From the NCBI GenBank assembly GCA_029216955.1, contig JANAVB010010791.1:5282410-5346409 (forward strand): DNA of 64,000 nucleotides. Reading direction: 5' to 3'. Position numbers and translations under genes: made by a program. Each line of letters starts with the position of its first letter. The first letter of the stretch is position 1. A model generated the notes under the pieces. It had not been told where the DNA came from. It saw only the letters and a program-made list of their open reading frames with translations, and did no database searches. Shown piece after piece: positions 11,056 through 24,417 of the stretch. This DNA is from Iris pallida (Eukaryota; Streptophyta; Magnoliopsida; Asparagales; Iridaceae).

Positions 11056-14012
11056 TCAAGATGGGCGAAAGATATTCACTAAGTCCATCTTGTCACATCC
11101 TCTAATCATGCTCACAGAGGTAAGTCCCTTGGTTAGTCTGTCAGCTACCTGATTCCTGGTCGGAACGTGGCCAAGCTCCAGCAATCTGCTATCCAGCTTC
11201 TCTTTGATGAAGAACCTATCAATCTCGATGTGTTTGGTCCTGTCATGTTGTACTGGATTGTTGGCGATACTAATAGCTGATTGATTGTCACACCACAACT
11301 TCATCTTGGCTCCTTGATCCAGCTTCAGTTCTACCAGCATGTTCTTCAACCATAGCAGTTCTGCAACTCCCAGGGCCATAGCTCTGTACTCTGCTTCCGC
11401 CGTCGATCTGGCCACCACAGACTGTTTCTTACTCCTCCAGGAGACTAGGTTGCTTCCTACGAATATGCAATATCCTGACGTAGACCTTCTGTCATCGGCA
11501 CAGCTAGCACAGTCAGAATCACAGTAGCCTTCAATGCTCACGTGATTGTTCTTCTTAAATATCAGCCCCTTCCCAGGGGCACCCTTCAAGTACCTCAAAA
11601 TCTGGTATACTGCATCCATATGGCCGTGCATGTAGCGGCTCACCACACTCACTGCAAAGCAGATATCAAGTCGTGTTTGGCTCAAATAGATCAACTTGTC
11701 CACCAGTCTCTGGTATCTGTCTCGATCAACTGGGTCTCCAGCCTCGGCCTCCAACTTGAACCTCTAGTCTATTGGCTTTGCTGCAGGTTTGCACCCCAAC
11801 ATCCCTGTCTCTGTAAGAAGGTCCAGTGCATACTTCCTCTGAGAAAGAACAATCCCCTCTGCGTCTCGAGCGATCTCTATCCCAAGAAAATAGCGAAAAA
11901 AACCAAGGTCCTTTATCTCAAATTCCCTGCCAAGCTTCCCCTTGAGTCGAACGATCTCCTGCTCATCATCTCCTGTGATAATCATGTCGTCCACATACAC
12001 CGCAAGCATGGTGATGTGGCCTCCACTCCGTCTGAAGAATACAGTATGATCAGCATTGATCTGTTGATATTCCATCCCTATCATCGCCCTCATGAATCTG
12101 TCAAACCACATCCGAGGAGACTGCTTTAGTCCATAGAGAGACTTCTTCAACCTGCAGACCTTGTCCACTGTCTGGTTGGTACTGAATCCTGGTGGTATCT
12201 CCATGTATACCTCCTCCACCAGATCCCCAAGAAGAAATGCATTCTTTACATCCAATTGGTGTAGCTTCTATCCACCATTCGCTGCAAAAGAAATCAGGGT
12301 CCTGACAGTACTCATCTTTGCAACTGGTCAAAGGTCTCGTCATAGTCAATGTCGTACGTCTGACTGTATCCTTTTGCTACCAGTCGAGCTTTGTAGCGCT
12401 CAGCCTGTCCATCTGGGTTCTGCTTCACAGTAAAGACCCACTTGCATCCAACTGCACTCTTTCCCTCTGGCAGTCTCACCAGCTCCCAAGTGTGATTCTT
12501 TCCAAAAGCTCCTAACTCCTTGAGCATTGCCGCTTTCCACTTTGGATCATTCTTGGCAACCTGCTAATTGTTAGGTACAGTAATACTATCCAAAGATGCA
12601 ATAAATGCTCCATGAGAAGAGGAGATATGGTCATAAGAAACAAACTGAGCAAGATCCCAAAACTCCCAACCATCTCTGTCCCGAGGATTTTTTTCATTGC
12701 TGCGAGTGGTCCTTCGTACTGATAATGGTGTGAGAGGAGTAAGGAGAATGATATCACCTGAAGGGGATGGTGGTGGTAGTGTAGGTGTCTCAGGAGTCGA
12801 GACAGACGCAGGCAAGGGACTTGACACTGGCACTGTAGGTACCGGTCCTGCAGTTTGCTTCCCTCTCCTACCGTAGGTAAGTAACTCCCCCTGAGCCGTA
12901 GGCCTAACACTTCTCATCTCCTCCCCCTGTTCCTCTTCACCTTCCTGCTCCTCCTCAACCATGCCAAACTCCTAAATCGGTCACCATCGAGCTCTCCTTC
13001 TCCTCCTTTCGTCGCATATTGGCAGTATTATGCGTGTGGTTTGAAGTTTCCTCCTGACGGTAGTATGGCTCATGCTCTCGGAAGTGGACATCCATACTTA
13101 CAAACTTCTTTTCCACTGGACTCCAGCATACGTACCCCTTCTGAGTTGCCGAGTAGCCCACGAAGATGCACTTGACTACCCCTTCTGAGTTGCCGAGTAG
13201 CCCATGAAGATGCACTTGACTGCTCCAGGATCAAGCTTTCCAACTGACGGTCTGTTGTCTTCACAAAACATACGCACCCAAACACCTTAAGTGGGAGTAT
13301 CTCACTATTATTGCCTTGCAATATTTCACATGGGAACTTCCATCCCAGGACCTTCGAAGGCATTCTATTGATTAGTTGAGCTGCTGTCAACACTGCATGC
13401 CCCTACAGACTCTGTGGGACATTCATGTTGATCATCATGCTTCTTGCGACCTCCAGAAGGTGTCTGTTCTTCCTTTCTGCTACGCCATTTTCTGCAGGTG
13501 TGTATGCACCGGTAGTCTGATGTTGTATCCCGTGTGCTGACAAGTATTCTGCAAGTGTTATGTTTGTATACTCCGTTCTATTGTCAGACCTTAGTACCTT
13601 CACAATTGCCCCATACTGAGTCTGGACATATTTGTGAAAATCCCGAAAACAAGTAGGTATATCACTCTTATTTTTCATCAAGTACAATCAGGTGACACGA
13701 GAAGCACAATCAATAAAGAAAACAAAGTACTTATAACCATTCAAAGTATTAGTGGAACATGGACCCCAAACATCAGAGTGCCTCAAAAACAAAAGAGCTC
13801 CTATGACCCGTACCAATATATGAACTCCTAGTATGTTTGCCTAACTCGCATGCATCACATACTAGTTTCTCTTTATTTGATTTTTCATAAATATCTGGAT
13901 ATAATTTACTTAAAGTGTCAAAGGAGGAATGTCCCAACCTTCTATGATGGAGTACCAACGTATCCTCGGCCCTCTGCAGTTCTCCTATATCAGCCTTCTC
14001 TGCCATAGACAT
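11056..14012 (-). pseudogene. Copia A pol, downstream part: integrase, RT, RNase H
   Basis: Read downward from 14012: the GAG-pre-integrase zinc region (LHHRRLGHSSFDTL, CDACELGKHTRSSY), the integrase core (VLRSDNRTEYTN, ENGVAERKNRHLLEVARSM), the RT with intact AVYVDDMIIT (about 11980-12010), and RNase H ending HVPTRNQVADRLTKGL. Damage consists of a 44-bp tandem duplication at 13135-13222 that repeats the KCIF(V/M)GYSATQKG segment, TAG stops near 12561, 12269 and 11762, and a one-base deletion near 12338 inside the RT. The beginning of pol is displaced to 22481-23256 by gypsy B. Domains are nearly complete, so inactivation is fairly recent. Confidence 0.9.
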
Positions 14013-15837
14013 TGTAGCGTCCCGCTTTCGATAGGCGACGGAACTTCATAATATGCTTGCGCCGAGTCAGATTGGCCGGGAACTTAGATGGCCATCTGAC
14101 TCGATCGCTAAGCTTGGTAAACGATAACACCTTACGACATCGATCAAATCGATTTGGACGGAAGTTACGAGAATCGATCCAACTAATGGAACGACTTCTG
14201 TTGGAATAAGTCCTAGATGCAGTGGGCTGCGTCTCGGCGAGTGAACTCTCTATAAGAGTCCCTTCGACGGGACTGGACCGCTGTATGATTTTCTTGGAGC
14301 TTTTGCCGCTGGGTTTTGATGAAGTGCTTTCGCGTCGTTTTTATGGATGCAATTACAAATTTCGAAGCAAGGGAAAAAGAAAAAATTCTAACAAAGTATT
14401 GGTGCCATTGCAGGAGCTCGCGTAACTAAAGCTTGACGTTGCGAAGCGCTTCGACGATCGGCACGAAGCAAAGTAATTGGTGGGTGATTCGGCCCCTTCT
14501 TTTCTATTCGGTCCCGCAAATTAATTCCTTGCCTCGAATTCATTCAAATCGAACGATGCCAAGTTAATTGCATGCCAATCCACTAAGTTCAAGAACTCGG
14601 GAAAAACGTATCGATTTAGAGTAATTCACTCTGAAAATACAAGTCTATCACATAAACCAGAAAGTTTAAGGTTCTAGTAAAAAGATAGACTATTTTACGT
14701 GCTGCAAAATAATACGAAACGTCGATTATGGGTTATGATGCCTCGGACAATTTGGTGCCCACGGGATGCTAAATCGGGAGTACGGCTTGGGGAAAATGAA
14801 TCGTTGCATAAGTTGGAAAAAATGATAATGTCGTTCAATACTGTCCGCGCTATACAAAACTGTTTGCATAAATAAAACTGTTCACGCATTGGCATGGTCA
14901 TGGACAGCCTGTGCACAAGTTGATATTTTTCCTCGAATCGGTATCTGGGACATCGGAATCGAATCGACCTAGGGGGAATGAATAATCATGCTTCGGCACT
15001 GATGCATTGCGGGACCGTCAGTCAGGCTTGCAACCTAGACTGAGCGGGCCGAAATGCCGTTGAGATAGTCCCACGTGATGTGTAACATCAATGACCGCAT
15101 ATAAGATAGTAGCATGCTCACCTATTGTCTTATGCATGTGTAAATATTATCTCTTTTTTCATGCAGGGACGAGCACGGTCGTGGTAAAAAATATGATAAA
15201 CTGCTATGTTTCACTGTATGCTTTATTACTCAAAGATGGCTATCGAATATGAACTGAATTCATTTAGTTCTAATAGAAAGACAACTCTAAAGCATGCCTA
15301 CCCTAACAATCAGAGTCGGTTTAAACGAGTGGGTTCGTCTCGTCCACTTAGCAAGTGTGCTAATCCTATTCCCCCAATTTCCCCAGGTGCGGCGGACGCT
15401 CCCAACTAAACTGAAGCTGAAGTGCGGAGAGGCATTTTGAAACTCTTCCTATGCTGAAGTATTTTGAAGCCAATTCAATCGACGGCTTATGTATAAAGGG
15501 GCGAATGTATGGGACGGCAAGCGTTAGTTCAGGCAACTTGTCGAGTGTATTTCTTTCTGTTTTCAATCAATGTAGCCGCAACGGCATCCAATGTAATTAC
15601 GACTTGCACTTCGTTGCAAGCTATGAATGAAAAACATTTCTATCTTCCTATACTGCATCTTATATTCTGATGTGATTTGTGAAGTTTCAACTTGGCGTAT
15701 TAATATGAAAAGCAACGTAACGTTCTTGCCTTGTACGAGTGCAATTCCAGACTCGTACGGCATCACGCCTTAGCGAGGACGATCGAATCGACAAAGTAAC
15801 ACCGGGGACGAACGGTTTGTCGACTCGGGACGTGACA
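14013..15837 (+). repeat. 5' LTR of gypsy B
   Basis: Starts TGTAGCGTCCCG and ends CGTGACA, and has the same length as the 3' copy at 20656-22480. The primer site begins four bases downstream. Confidence 0.97.
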
Positions 15838-15840
15838 AAT

Positions 15841-15852
15841 TGGTATCAGAGC
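15841..15852 (+). other. Primer-binding site of gypsy B
   Basis: TGGTATCAGAGC matches the 3' end complement of plant initiator methionine tRNA, the usual minus-strand primer of plant LTR retrotransposons. Confidence 0.9.
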
Positions 15853-16018
15853 ACAATTATGTTTTCTCGGATTTTCGAAAGATGTTTCATTGTTGGAATG
15901 TCCGTTACGATGGCTCGATTGAATACTTGTCGACATGCTGCGTGAAATAAAAGTTCCATACAGGTAAGCCCGTAGATATTTTTGAAAAATACTAACGGGT
16001 TTACTCTGTTTTGTAGGA

Positions 16019-17176
16019 ATGACTAAGAAAAGAAATAATCCCGGCACAACTACCCAAATCGTAGATAGTACGTCGAGCACAAAAAGTGCTGGCCCTAGCG
16101 AGACGACTATGGAGAAGATGCTACAGTTGATGGAACTGCAGCAGCAACAGCTTCAGATGCAATTCAAAATCCAATTTGATGTACAGCAGAAGCAGATGAA
16201 CGCTCTGACTCAGATAGTGAGCAGAATGGCAGGCAATACCAAGACAACGGACGAAATACCCTAGGAGAAGCAAGGTGATCAAGAAGAAAACGAGGAAGAA
16301 GAAGCTCAACCGCAAATGATAAATTCTTCTTCCTTGTTCAAGGCAAAGGAGTTCCGTAAGATGAACCCACCAAAATTCAACGGTCGAGCAGAGCCTGATG
16401 TGATCGTGGGATGGCTCGTGGAGATGGAGGACCTGTTTAATCTGCCTAGCATTGAAGGGTCCCAGAGGGTAACTTATGCGGCGTTACAGCTGCAACTGAG
16501 GGTGTACGACTGGTGGACAGCTAAGAAGCAGGAAATCTACGAAGCCGATACAGACGCCACAATTTCCTGGAAAATATTCAAGGAAGCTTTCCTCAAACAG
16601 TACGTTCCTCGCGTCGTCCGTCAACAAAAAGAAGACGAGTTCATAACGCTGCGACAGGGAAATATGTCTGTCGACGATTATGATTCGAGCTTCTCAAAGC
16701 TGGCGAAGTTTGCCAGCGCCTTCCTGCCCAACAAAGAAGCCTGGTGTAAACGCTTCCAACAAGGCCTAAATGACGAACTGCGAAGGGACGTCATGAATCA
16801 AAGGTGCCGAACATACCGTGAATCCTATAATGCCGCTCTTGATAGTGAGCGTATCTTTGGCCGTATGTCGAGTATAGGCATCCGTAACCACTTCAACAAG
16901 CGTCCGAACGACGCCGGGGGATCGGGAATAACAAAACGTCCGAACAGATTCGATGACCGAGGTCATGGCAGTCAACACTGCACCAGGTGCGGTAGGCATG
17001 GGCACCGAACCGTCGATTGCGTCACGAAATCTTGCTACAAGTGTGGCGAGGTAGGCCATGTAGTTACATACTGCCCGCATAAAGTTCCGAATCAACCCAA
17101 CCCACCAAGGAACGTTACGAATCCGCATAAAGTGCCGATACTGCAAGGCGCAAATGCGGTGCCCGTCAACTAGCAG
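16019..17176 (+). pseudogene. Gypsy B gag
   Basis: This gag (capsid/nucleocapsid) frame is open except for one in-frame TAG at 16262-16264. Order: a Gln-rich, probably coiled-coil N-terminus (EKMLQLMELQQQQLQMQ), the capsid region (MNPPKFNGRAEPDVIVGWL, DWWTAKKQEIY, FKEAFLKQYVP, LRQGNMSVDDY), and two intact zinc knuckles, CTRCGRHGHRTVDC and CYKCGEVGHVVTYC, at about 16979-17077. It ends at a TAG at 17174-17176, after which the same frame continues into the protease. Elements of this type usually have one gag-pol frame, so this TAG may also be a mutation or a readthrough site. Confidence 0.9.
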
Positions 17177-20100
17177 AACCAACGCCACGGAGCTCAAGGC
17201 CGAGTTTATGCCTTAACTCGGGACGAGGCGTTTGCGTCCGATACTGTTGTAACAGGTATATTACTCTACAAAAATATACATGCTCGAGTACTATTCGATT
17301 CGGGTACGACGCATAGCTTTATATCTGCTGATTATGCGAAAAAAAAAACCATGTAATCACTAGATATAAATATTAGCGTTAGCACTCCAACTTTATTTGT
17401 AGGGATGGACACATTTGCATCGGAGGAAGATATATATCCTTGGATGCCGTCGTACTAGACATCAAAGAGTACGACATAATCCTGGACATGGATTGGATGG
17501 GCGCTTGTCGTGCAACGATCGAGTGCACGGAGAAGAGAGTGGTGTTTCGTCTTCCTGGCGAGACAGAGTTCTCATATTCGTGCGGTACAGTCTCGAAGAC
17601 GGCAATGATGGTATCGGCAATCTCGGCGAAGCGTATGCTGCGTTCCGGCTACGCGGGATACTTGGCACCAGTTCGAAACACGCGGAAGGATAATACAAAC
17701 ACAATGCAGACTGATGTTGTAGCAGATTTTTCCGACGTTTTTCCTGACGAGATGCCCGAAATGCCGTCGGATCGAGAAATTGAATTCAACATCGATACCT
17801 TTCCGGATACACGGCCGATATCAAAAGCGCCTTACCGAATGGCTCCAGCAGAACTGAAGGAGCTGAAGGTGCAATTACAAGAGTTGCTAGACCGCGGATT
17901 TATTCGCCCTAGCGTCTCTCCGTGGGGAGCTCCCGTATTGTTCGTGAAGAAGAAGGATGGGTCGATGCGGCTATGCATCGACTATCGTGAACTCAACAAG
18001 GCGACCGTGCGGAATAAGTATCCTTTGCCACGAATCGACGACTTGTTTGACCAACTGCAGGGCGCATCAGTATTTTCGAAAATCGATCTTCGTTCAGGCT
18101 ATCATCAATTGAAGATCAAGTCCGATGACGTATCGAAGTCTGCCTTCCGTACTCGATATGGTCATTACGAATTCCTAGTCATGCCGTTCGGTTTGACGAA
18201 TGCTCCAGCCGCTTTCATGGACCTAATGAACCGAGTCTTCCGACCTCAAATCGATAAATTTGTAGTCGTGTTCATCGACGATATCCTTATCTACTCAAAG
18301 AATCGAGAAGAGCATGCAGAGCACTTGAAGACGGTGTTGCAGACGCTGCGTGAAAACAAATTATATGCCAAGCAGAGTAAGTGCGAGTTCTGGATGAGTA
18401 GCGTGACATTTCTCGGACAAGTAATCTCTGCCGAAGGTGTCGCAGTGGACCCAAAGAAGATTGAAGCGGTGGTAGATTGGAAACGACCTGCCTCGGCTAG
18501 CGATATTCAGAGTTTCCTGGACTTAGCGGTCTACTACCGAAGATTCGTGCGAAACTTTTCAAAACTAGCGTCGCCTCTGACTCGTCTCACCCAGAAGGAA
18601 GTAGTATTTGAATGGAGTGACGACTGTGAATCCAGCTTTCAAGAGTTGAAGCAACGACTCGTCTCAGCTCCGATCCTTGTACTTCCAGACGGTCCAGAAG
18701 GCTTTCAGATATTCAGCGACGCATTGGAGACTGGCCTCGGGTGCGTACTCATGCAGCGAGATAAAGTCATCTCCTACGCTTCACGGCAGTTGAAGTAGCA
18801 CGAGAAGAACTACCCGATGCACGACCTAGAATTGGCGGCGATCGTGTTTGCGTTGAAGCTCTGGCGGCACTACCTCTATGGTGTGGCGTGCAGAATCTAC
18901 ACAGATCATAAAAGCCTGAAATACTTGTTTACGCAACGAGAGCTCAACCTACGACAGCGACGTTGGCTCGAACTCATAAAAGATTACGAGCTAACGATCG
19001 AGTATACGCCGGGCAAGGAAAACGTGGTAGCCGATGCGCTTAGCAGAATGTTTATGGGAATACTAGCCATAAATAAGGAGATACGGCGAGACCTTGAAGC
19101 GATGGGTATCGAACTCGAAATTGAGTATCGACACCTGCACCTAGCTCAGCTGAAATTAGGATCGAGCCTGCTTAGCAAGATAAAGACCGCACAGAAGGAC
19201 GACTCATTCCTGAAGAAGATGCGCGAGCTGATTCCAACAGGAAGGACGACTGACTTTGCAAAAGATGGAGACGGGACGATGCGACTAAAGGGAAGGCTCT
19301 ACATTCCTGAAACTGCCGAACTCAGGAAAAAAATTCTGACGGAGGCACATTATGTGAAGTACTCGTTACATCCTGGAAGCACCAAGATGTACAAGAACTT
19401 GCGCACAAACTTCTGGTGGCACGGCATGAAGAAAGACGTGGCTACTTTCGTATTGCAGTGCATGGCGTGTCAGCAAGTAAAGACGGAACACCAAAGGCCA
19501 AGCGGAGAGCTGCAGAACATCGCCATTCCCGAGTGGAAGTGGGACAACATCTCGATGGATTTTATTGTGGGATTTCCGAAGACGTCGCGGGGGAATGATG
19601 CAATTTGGGTCATTCTTGATAGATTGACCAAGTCGGCTCACTTCATCGCAATTAAAGTAGGATTGAGCGTCGATCGGTTAGCACAAATCTACGTCGACGA
19701 GATTGTTCGACTGCATGGGGTACCGGCCTCAATAATTTTGGACAGAGACGGGCGATTCCTATCGCATTTCTGGACGAGCCTACAAACGGCGATGAGGACC
19801 AAACTGAACTTTAGTTATGCGTACCATCCTCAAACAGACGGTCAGACGGAGAGGGTAAATCAAATCCTAGAAGATATGTTGCGTCTGTGTGCGATCGACC
19901 TAAAGACTAGTTGGGATATGCATTTACCGCTTGCGGAGTTTGCGTATAACAACAGTTATCTGTCAAGCATTCAGATGGCTCCATATGAAGCGCTCTATGG
20001 GAGGAAGTGTCATTCGCCGATATGCTGGGATGAAGTCAGAGAGCGACAAGTGCTTGGACCGGAACTGGTGGAGCAGGCCGTCGAAAAGGTCCGCTTGATT

Positions 20101-20595
20101 CGAGATAGACTCCGTATCGCACAAAGTCGACAAAAGAGCTACGCAGATCTTCGTCGACGACCGCTAGAGTTCTTGGTCGGGGACCATGTGTTTCTGAAAG
20201 TAACGCCCATGCGCGGTGTGATGCGGTTCGGCGTTAAAGGCAAGTTGAGCCCGAGATTTGTAGGCCCCTTCGAGATCATCGAGCGAGTTGCAACGGTTGC
20301 TTATCGGATCGTACTACCTCCTGCCTTGGCTGATGTGCACGATGTCTTCCACGTTTCACAACTTCGAAAATACGTGCACGATCCAAGTCATGTGGTTAGC
20401 TTCGATCTGTTGGAACTACGTACTGACTTGTCGTACTCGGAGGAGCCTATTCAAATTTTGGACGGCAAGGAAAAGGTGCTACAAAATCGATCGATGTCCT
20501 TGGTACGCGTGCTTTGGCGGAACCATTCAGTCGAGGAGTCGACGTGGGAGATGGAGGCAGAGATGAAAGAGAAATATCCTGCGTTGTTTGTCTAA
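17177..20595 (+). pseudogene. Gypsy B pol: protease, RT, RNase H, integrase, chromodomain
   Basis: The protease carries an intact DSG (LFDSGTTHSFI, 17297-17305), but a TAA near 17355 and a frameshift between about 17400 and 17440 follow it. The main frame then runs from 17440 to 20595 with a single TAG at 18796-18798 in RNase H. The RT has FIDD at 18271-18285. The integrase shows the HHCC zinc region (about 19350-19480) and DDE-core motifs [17 protein letters not shown] and [11 protein letters not shown]. The C-terminus has the [17 protein letters not shown] module and a chromodomain (about 20445-20595, [17 protein letters not shown]), thought to direct insertion to heterochromatin. There is no intron at the site where gypsy A has one. 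Confidence 0.92.
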
Positions 20596-20618
20596 ATTAA
20601 GGTCAGACCCTTGTTCTT

Positions 20619-20655
20619 AAGTTTCGGGACGAAACTTTTTCTTAGTGGTATATTA
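20619..20655 (+). other. Hairpin and plus-strand primer region of gypsy B
   Basis: AAGTTTCG and CGAAACTT form an 8-bp stem with a GGA loop (20619-20637). The LTR starts 18 bases later. The region between is not clearly purine-rich. Confidence 0.6.
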
Positions 20656-22480
20656 TGTAGCATCCCGCTTTCGATAGGCGACGGAACTTCATAATATGCT
20701 TGTGCCGAGTCGGATCGGCCGGGAACTTAGATGGCTATCTGACTCGATCACTAAGCTTGGTAAACGATAACACCTTGCGACATCGATCAAATCGATTTGG
20801 ACGGAAGTTACGAGAATCGATCCAACTAATGGAACGACTTCTGTTGGAATAAGTCCTAGATGCAGCGGGCTGCGTCTCAGCGAGTGAACTCTCTATAAGA
20901 GTTCCTTCGACGGAACCGGACCGCTGTATGGTTTTCTTGGAGCTTTTGCCGCTGGGTTTTGATGAAGTGCTTTCGCGTCATTTTTATGGATGCAATTACA
21001 AATTTCGAAGCAAGGAGAAAAGAAGGAATTCTAACAAAGTGTTGGTGCCATTGCAGGAGCTCGCGTAACTAAAGCTTGACGTTGCGAAGCGCTTCGACGA
21101 TCGGCACGAAGCAAAGTAATTGGTGGGTGATTCGGCCCCTTCTTTTCTACTCTGTCCGGCAAACTAATTCCTTGCCTCGAATTCATTCAAATCGAACGAT
21201 GCCAAGTTAATTGCATGCCAATCCACTAAGTTCAAGAACTCGGGAAAAACGTATCGATTTAGAGTAATTCACTCTGAAAATACAAGTCTATCACATAAAC
21301 CAGAAAGTTTAAGGTTCTAGTAAAAAGACAGACTATTTCACGTGCTGTAAAATAATACGAAACGTCGATTATGGGTTATGATACCTCGGACAATTTGGTG
21401 TCCACGGGATGCTAAATCGGGAGTACGGCTTGGGAAAAAATGAATCGTTGCATAAGTTGGAAGAAATGATAATGTCGTTCAATACTGTCCGCGCTATACA
21501 AAATTGTTTGTATATATAAAACTGTTCACGGATTGGCATGGTCATGGACAGCTTGTGCACAAGTTGATATTTTTCCTCGAATCGGTATCCGGGACATCGG
21601 AATCGAATCGACCTAGGGGGAATGAATAATCGTGCTTCGGCACTGATGCATTACGGGACCGTCAGTCAGGCTTGCAACCTAGACTGAGCGGGCCGAAATG
21701 CCGTTGAGATAGTCCCACGTGATGTGTAATATCAATGACCGCATATAAGATAGTAGCATGCTCACCTATTGTCTTATGCAGGTGTAAATATTATCTCTGT
21801 TTTCATGCAGGGACGAGCACGACCGTGGTAAGAAATATGATAAACTTCTACGTTTCACTGTATGCTTTATTACTCAAAGATGGCTATCGAATATGAACTG
21901 AATTCATTTAGTTCTAATAGAAAGACAACTCGAAAGCATGCCTACCCTAACAATCAGAGTCGGTTTAGACGAGTGGGTTTGTCTCGTCCACTTAGCAAGT
22001 GTGCTAATCCCATTCCCCCAATTTCCCCAGGTGCGACGGGCGCTCCCAACTAAACTGAAGCTGAAGTACGGAGAGGCATTTTGAAACTCTTCCTATGCTG
22101 AAGTATTTTGAAACTAATTCAATCGACGGCTTATGTATAAAGGGAGAATGTATGGGACAACAAGCGTTAGTTCAGGCAACTTGTCGAGTGTATTTCTTTC
22201 TGTTTTCAATCAATGTAGCCGCAACGGCATCCAATGTAATTATGACTTGCACTTCGTTGCAAGCTATGAATAAAAAGCATTTCTATCTTCCTATACTGCG
22301 TCTTATATTCTGATGTGATTTGTGAAGTTTCAACTTGGCATATTAATATGAAAAGCAACGTAACGTTCTTGCCTTGTACGAGTGCAATTCCAGATTCGTA
22401 CGACATCACGCCTTAGCAAGGACGATCGAATCGGCAAAGTAACACCGGGGACGAACGGTTTGTCGACTCGGGGCGTGACA
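20656..22480 (+). repeat. 3' LTR of gypsy B
   Basis: An 1825-bp copy of the 5' LTR, from TGTAGCATCCCG to GGCGTGACA. Confidence 0.97.
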
Positions 22481-23256
22481 GACATTAGTGTTGAGTCCAG
22501 TCCTTTTCGATCCAGGTACCACAGTCCCTTATGCTAAGTGCCAGTCCCAAGTCTTCGTTCCGTCTCTTTCTTCTGGAAGATCACCTTAGGGATATCAAAA
22601 GAAATGCATTTAAGTTGAAGGATTATAGAACTAATGGACAAGAGACTGACTGGAAAGGATGGAGCATGTAAAATATTGAATAATTTTACAGAACCTGTAC
22701 AATTAACAGTACCCTTACCGAGCACTGGCTGGAAAGTGACATCAGTTGTCGGGATGCTGTCTGCTGATGCTAGGTGAGTGTCAGACGAGAACTCACTAGC
22801 ATTCCCCGTCACATGTCGAGATGTCCCAGAGTCGATAATCCAGTCTGACGATTTAAGGGAAGTAATATATGCAAGAGCAAGTGAGTCGTCAGTACCTTCT
22901 GATAGATGTGCATATATGGCGGCGTTGCCTCCAGCAAAGAATGAGGTGGACGCCTCCTCTGTTGCGCTCCTCCTGTCTCCATCATTTGACGTTCGCTTCT
23001 TCCTCCTGAGCATCTCCAGCATGTCCACCAGTGCCTGATCCTCCTCGGTAAAGGTGCCACCAACTCCTCCATCTCTTGCTACCAGTATGTTCGCCCGATA
23101 ACCTCGTCGACCGCCTCGTCGACCCCTACGACTACGGCCATGTCCTCTAAAATGTCCTTGTCTACCGAATTGTCCCCGTCTACCACCTGAATATCCCTCC
23201 TTAGGTGTTTGGTGCAAGCATACTGATGGCGGTCCATCTTCCCACAGTTGTAGCAC
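22481..23256 (-). pseudogene. Copia A pol, upstream part: protease
   Basis: This is the portion of copia A cut off from the rest of pol by gypsy B. It includes a basic Gly/Arg-rich linker (RRGRRGGRRGYR), and the aspartic protease with intact WIIDSGTSRHVTG (about 22790-22830) and the FNILHAPSFPVSLLSIS region typical of copia proteases. A zinc-knuckle-like CYNCGKMDRHQYAC at about 23210-23255, in another frame, appears to have lost its His spacing. The reading frame ends in RRLGTGT near 22534. The sequence then continues into the target duplication. Confidence 0.85.
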
Positions 23257-24036
23257 TACCGGTTGTGCTGCCAGGCCTCTCCCTCAAGCCCTGTGTTGCC
23301 CGAGCTGGTGGCCGTCAGTGCTGACTTTGCTTCAGGAGGACAACCTGTTCCCGCTTGCAGTCTGATGCGTCTCCTCCTGGATCATGGCTGAGATAGGCGA
23401 GAAGGGGCGAGAAGTAGGGCCGTCCTCTGAGCGAATGCTGCAGTCATCCCTTTGAGAAATTTCATCGTCTTCTCCTGTAGACATACCTCTCTCTTTTTAC
23501 ACTTCGGGTCCCTGCAGCTTGCCCGATCTGAGGTATAATCGTAATCCAGCCACAGATGCTCTAACTCCGTGGCATACTCCTGCACCGTCTTCTCGTCCTG
23601 TACGGTGTCGTCGATCTCCCCTTCATCTGGAAGACCCGTAATGTTCCCCACACCATCATAGGTCCGCCTCAACTTCTCCCACACATGCTTCACCATCTCA
23701 ATGCCGTCTACTGTGGCGGCAATAGACTGGACTAAGGAGTTGAGAAGCTAGATGTATATCACCATGAGTGGACTTCCACTCGTCGGGTCCTGCCGAACCC
23801 TCGTCCAGCTCTGTCTTCTCGTCCGACAGAAACTCCTCTAGATTCTTTCCTGCGAGAGTTCGCCTCACCCGCCGTCACCAACTCAGATAGGTAGCTAGTC
23901 CATCATGCTTCAGATCGATTGAGGGAAGCTCCAACCTCGTCGACGTTCGTGTCGTGCTCTCACCAGCCGACATCTTCTTCAGCTTCATCAACGTTGCAGC
24001 CTCCGCAGGATCCAGCTTCTTGATGATCTCCTCCAT
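23257..24036 (-). pseudogene. Copia A gag
   Basis: The start is taken at ATG 24036 (MEEIIKKLDPAEAATLMKLK), followed by LPSIDLKHDGLATYLSWWRR, a capsid segment with VWEKLRRTYDG and TVQEYATELEHLWLDYDYTS, and CLQEKTMKFLKGM. A frameshift or stop near 23700-23750 separates the N-terminal part from 23382-23696. The leader between 24037 and 24417 is GC-rich and contains two copies of GGCTAGGGTTAGGGTTT. Confidence 0.8.
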
Positions 24037-24405
24037 CGATCCTCCTCTTGGATGATCACGTCACACCCGTCACACGACTCACGCTCGTCCTTGTCGTCCG
24101 CTTTTAGATCCGAACATGTTTTCATCATATCTAGGCCTTCGGTGTCAACTTTCGGAATGATCCGAACAGCGGTAATACGAGTGTTGTCGCATGCATCAAT
24201 GTCGACAACAGCCGTGCACGTCGTAGGGGAGGGGGTAGCAGCAGCCGCGGGGCACATGGAGGCCGCGGGGGCTCTGGCTGCGCGCACGTGGGCTCTGGCC
24301 GTGTGTGGGAAAAAGGGGGGGTAGCGGCTAGGGTTAGGGTTTGGTAGGAATAGCAGAGGGGTGGGTCAGTTGGTGGCGGCTAGGGTTAGGGTTTGTGGAA
24401 ACTTG

Positions 24406-24417
24406 GCTTTGATACCA
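24406..24417 (-). other. Primer-binding site of copia A
   Basis: Read on the minus strand TGGTATCAAAGC directly follows the 5' LTR and differs by one base from the initiator-Met tRNA complement. Confidence 0.85.

Larger units (their letters stand above)
14013..22480 (+). mobile_element. Gypsy B: complete Tekay-like chromovirus nested in copia A
   Basis: An 8468-bp element with two 1825-bp LTRs and a perfect GACAT target duplication (14008-14012 and 22481-22485). It has a TGGTATCAGAGC primer site at 15841-15852, gag, protease, RT, RNase H, integrase with chromodomain, and a hairpin before the 3' LTR. In the first 230 bp the LTRs differ at about nine positions, all transitions, which fits decay of methylated cytosines. 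It is inserted between the protease and integrase of copia A. Stops in gag and pol and one frameshift in the protease make it non-autonomous. Confidence 0.97.

Noticed and set aside
24323..24394. Two GGCTAGGGTTAGGGTTT telomere-like words
   Set aside because: Only two short copies in the copia A leader, not an array. A chance or leader-specific motif.
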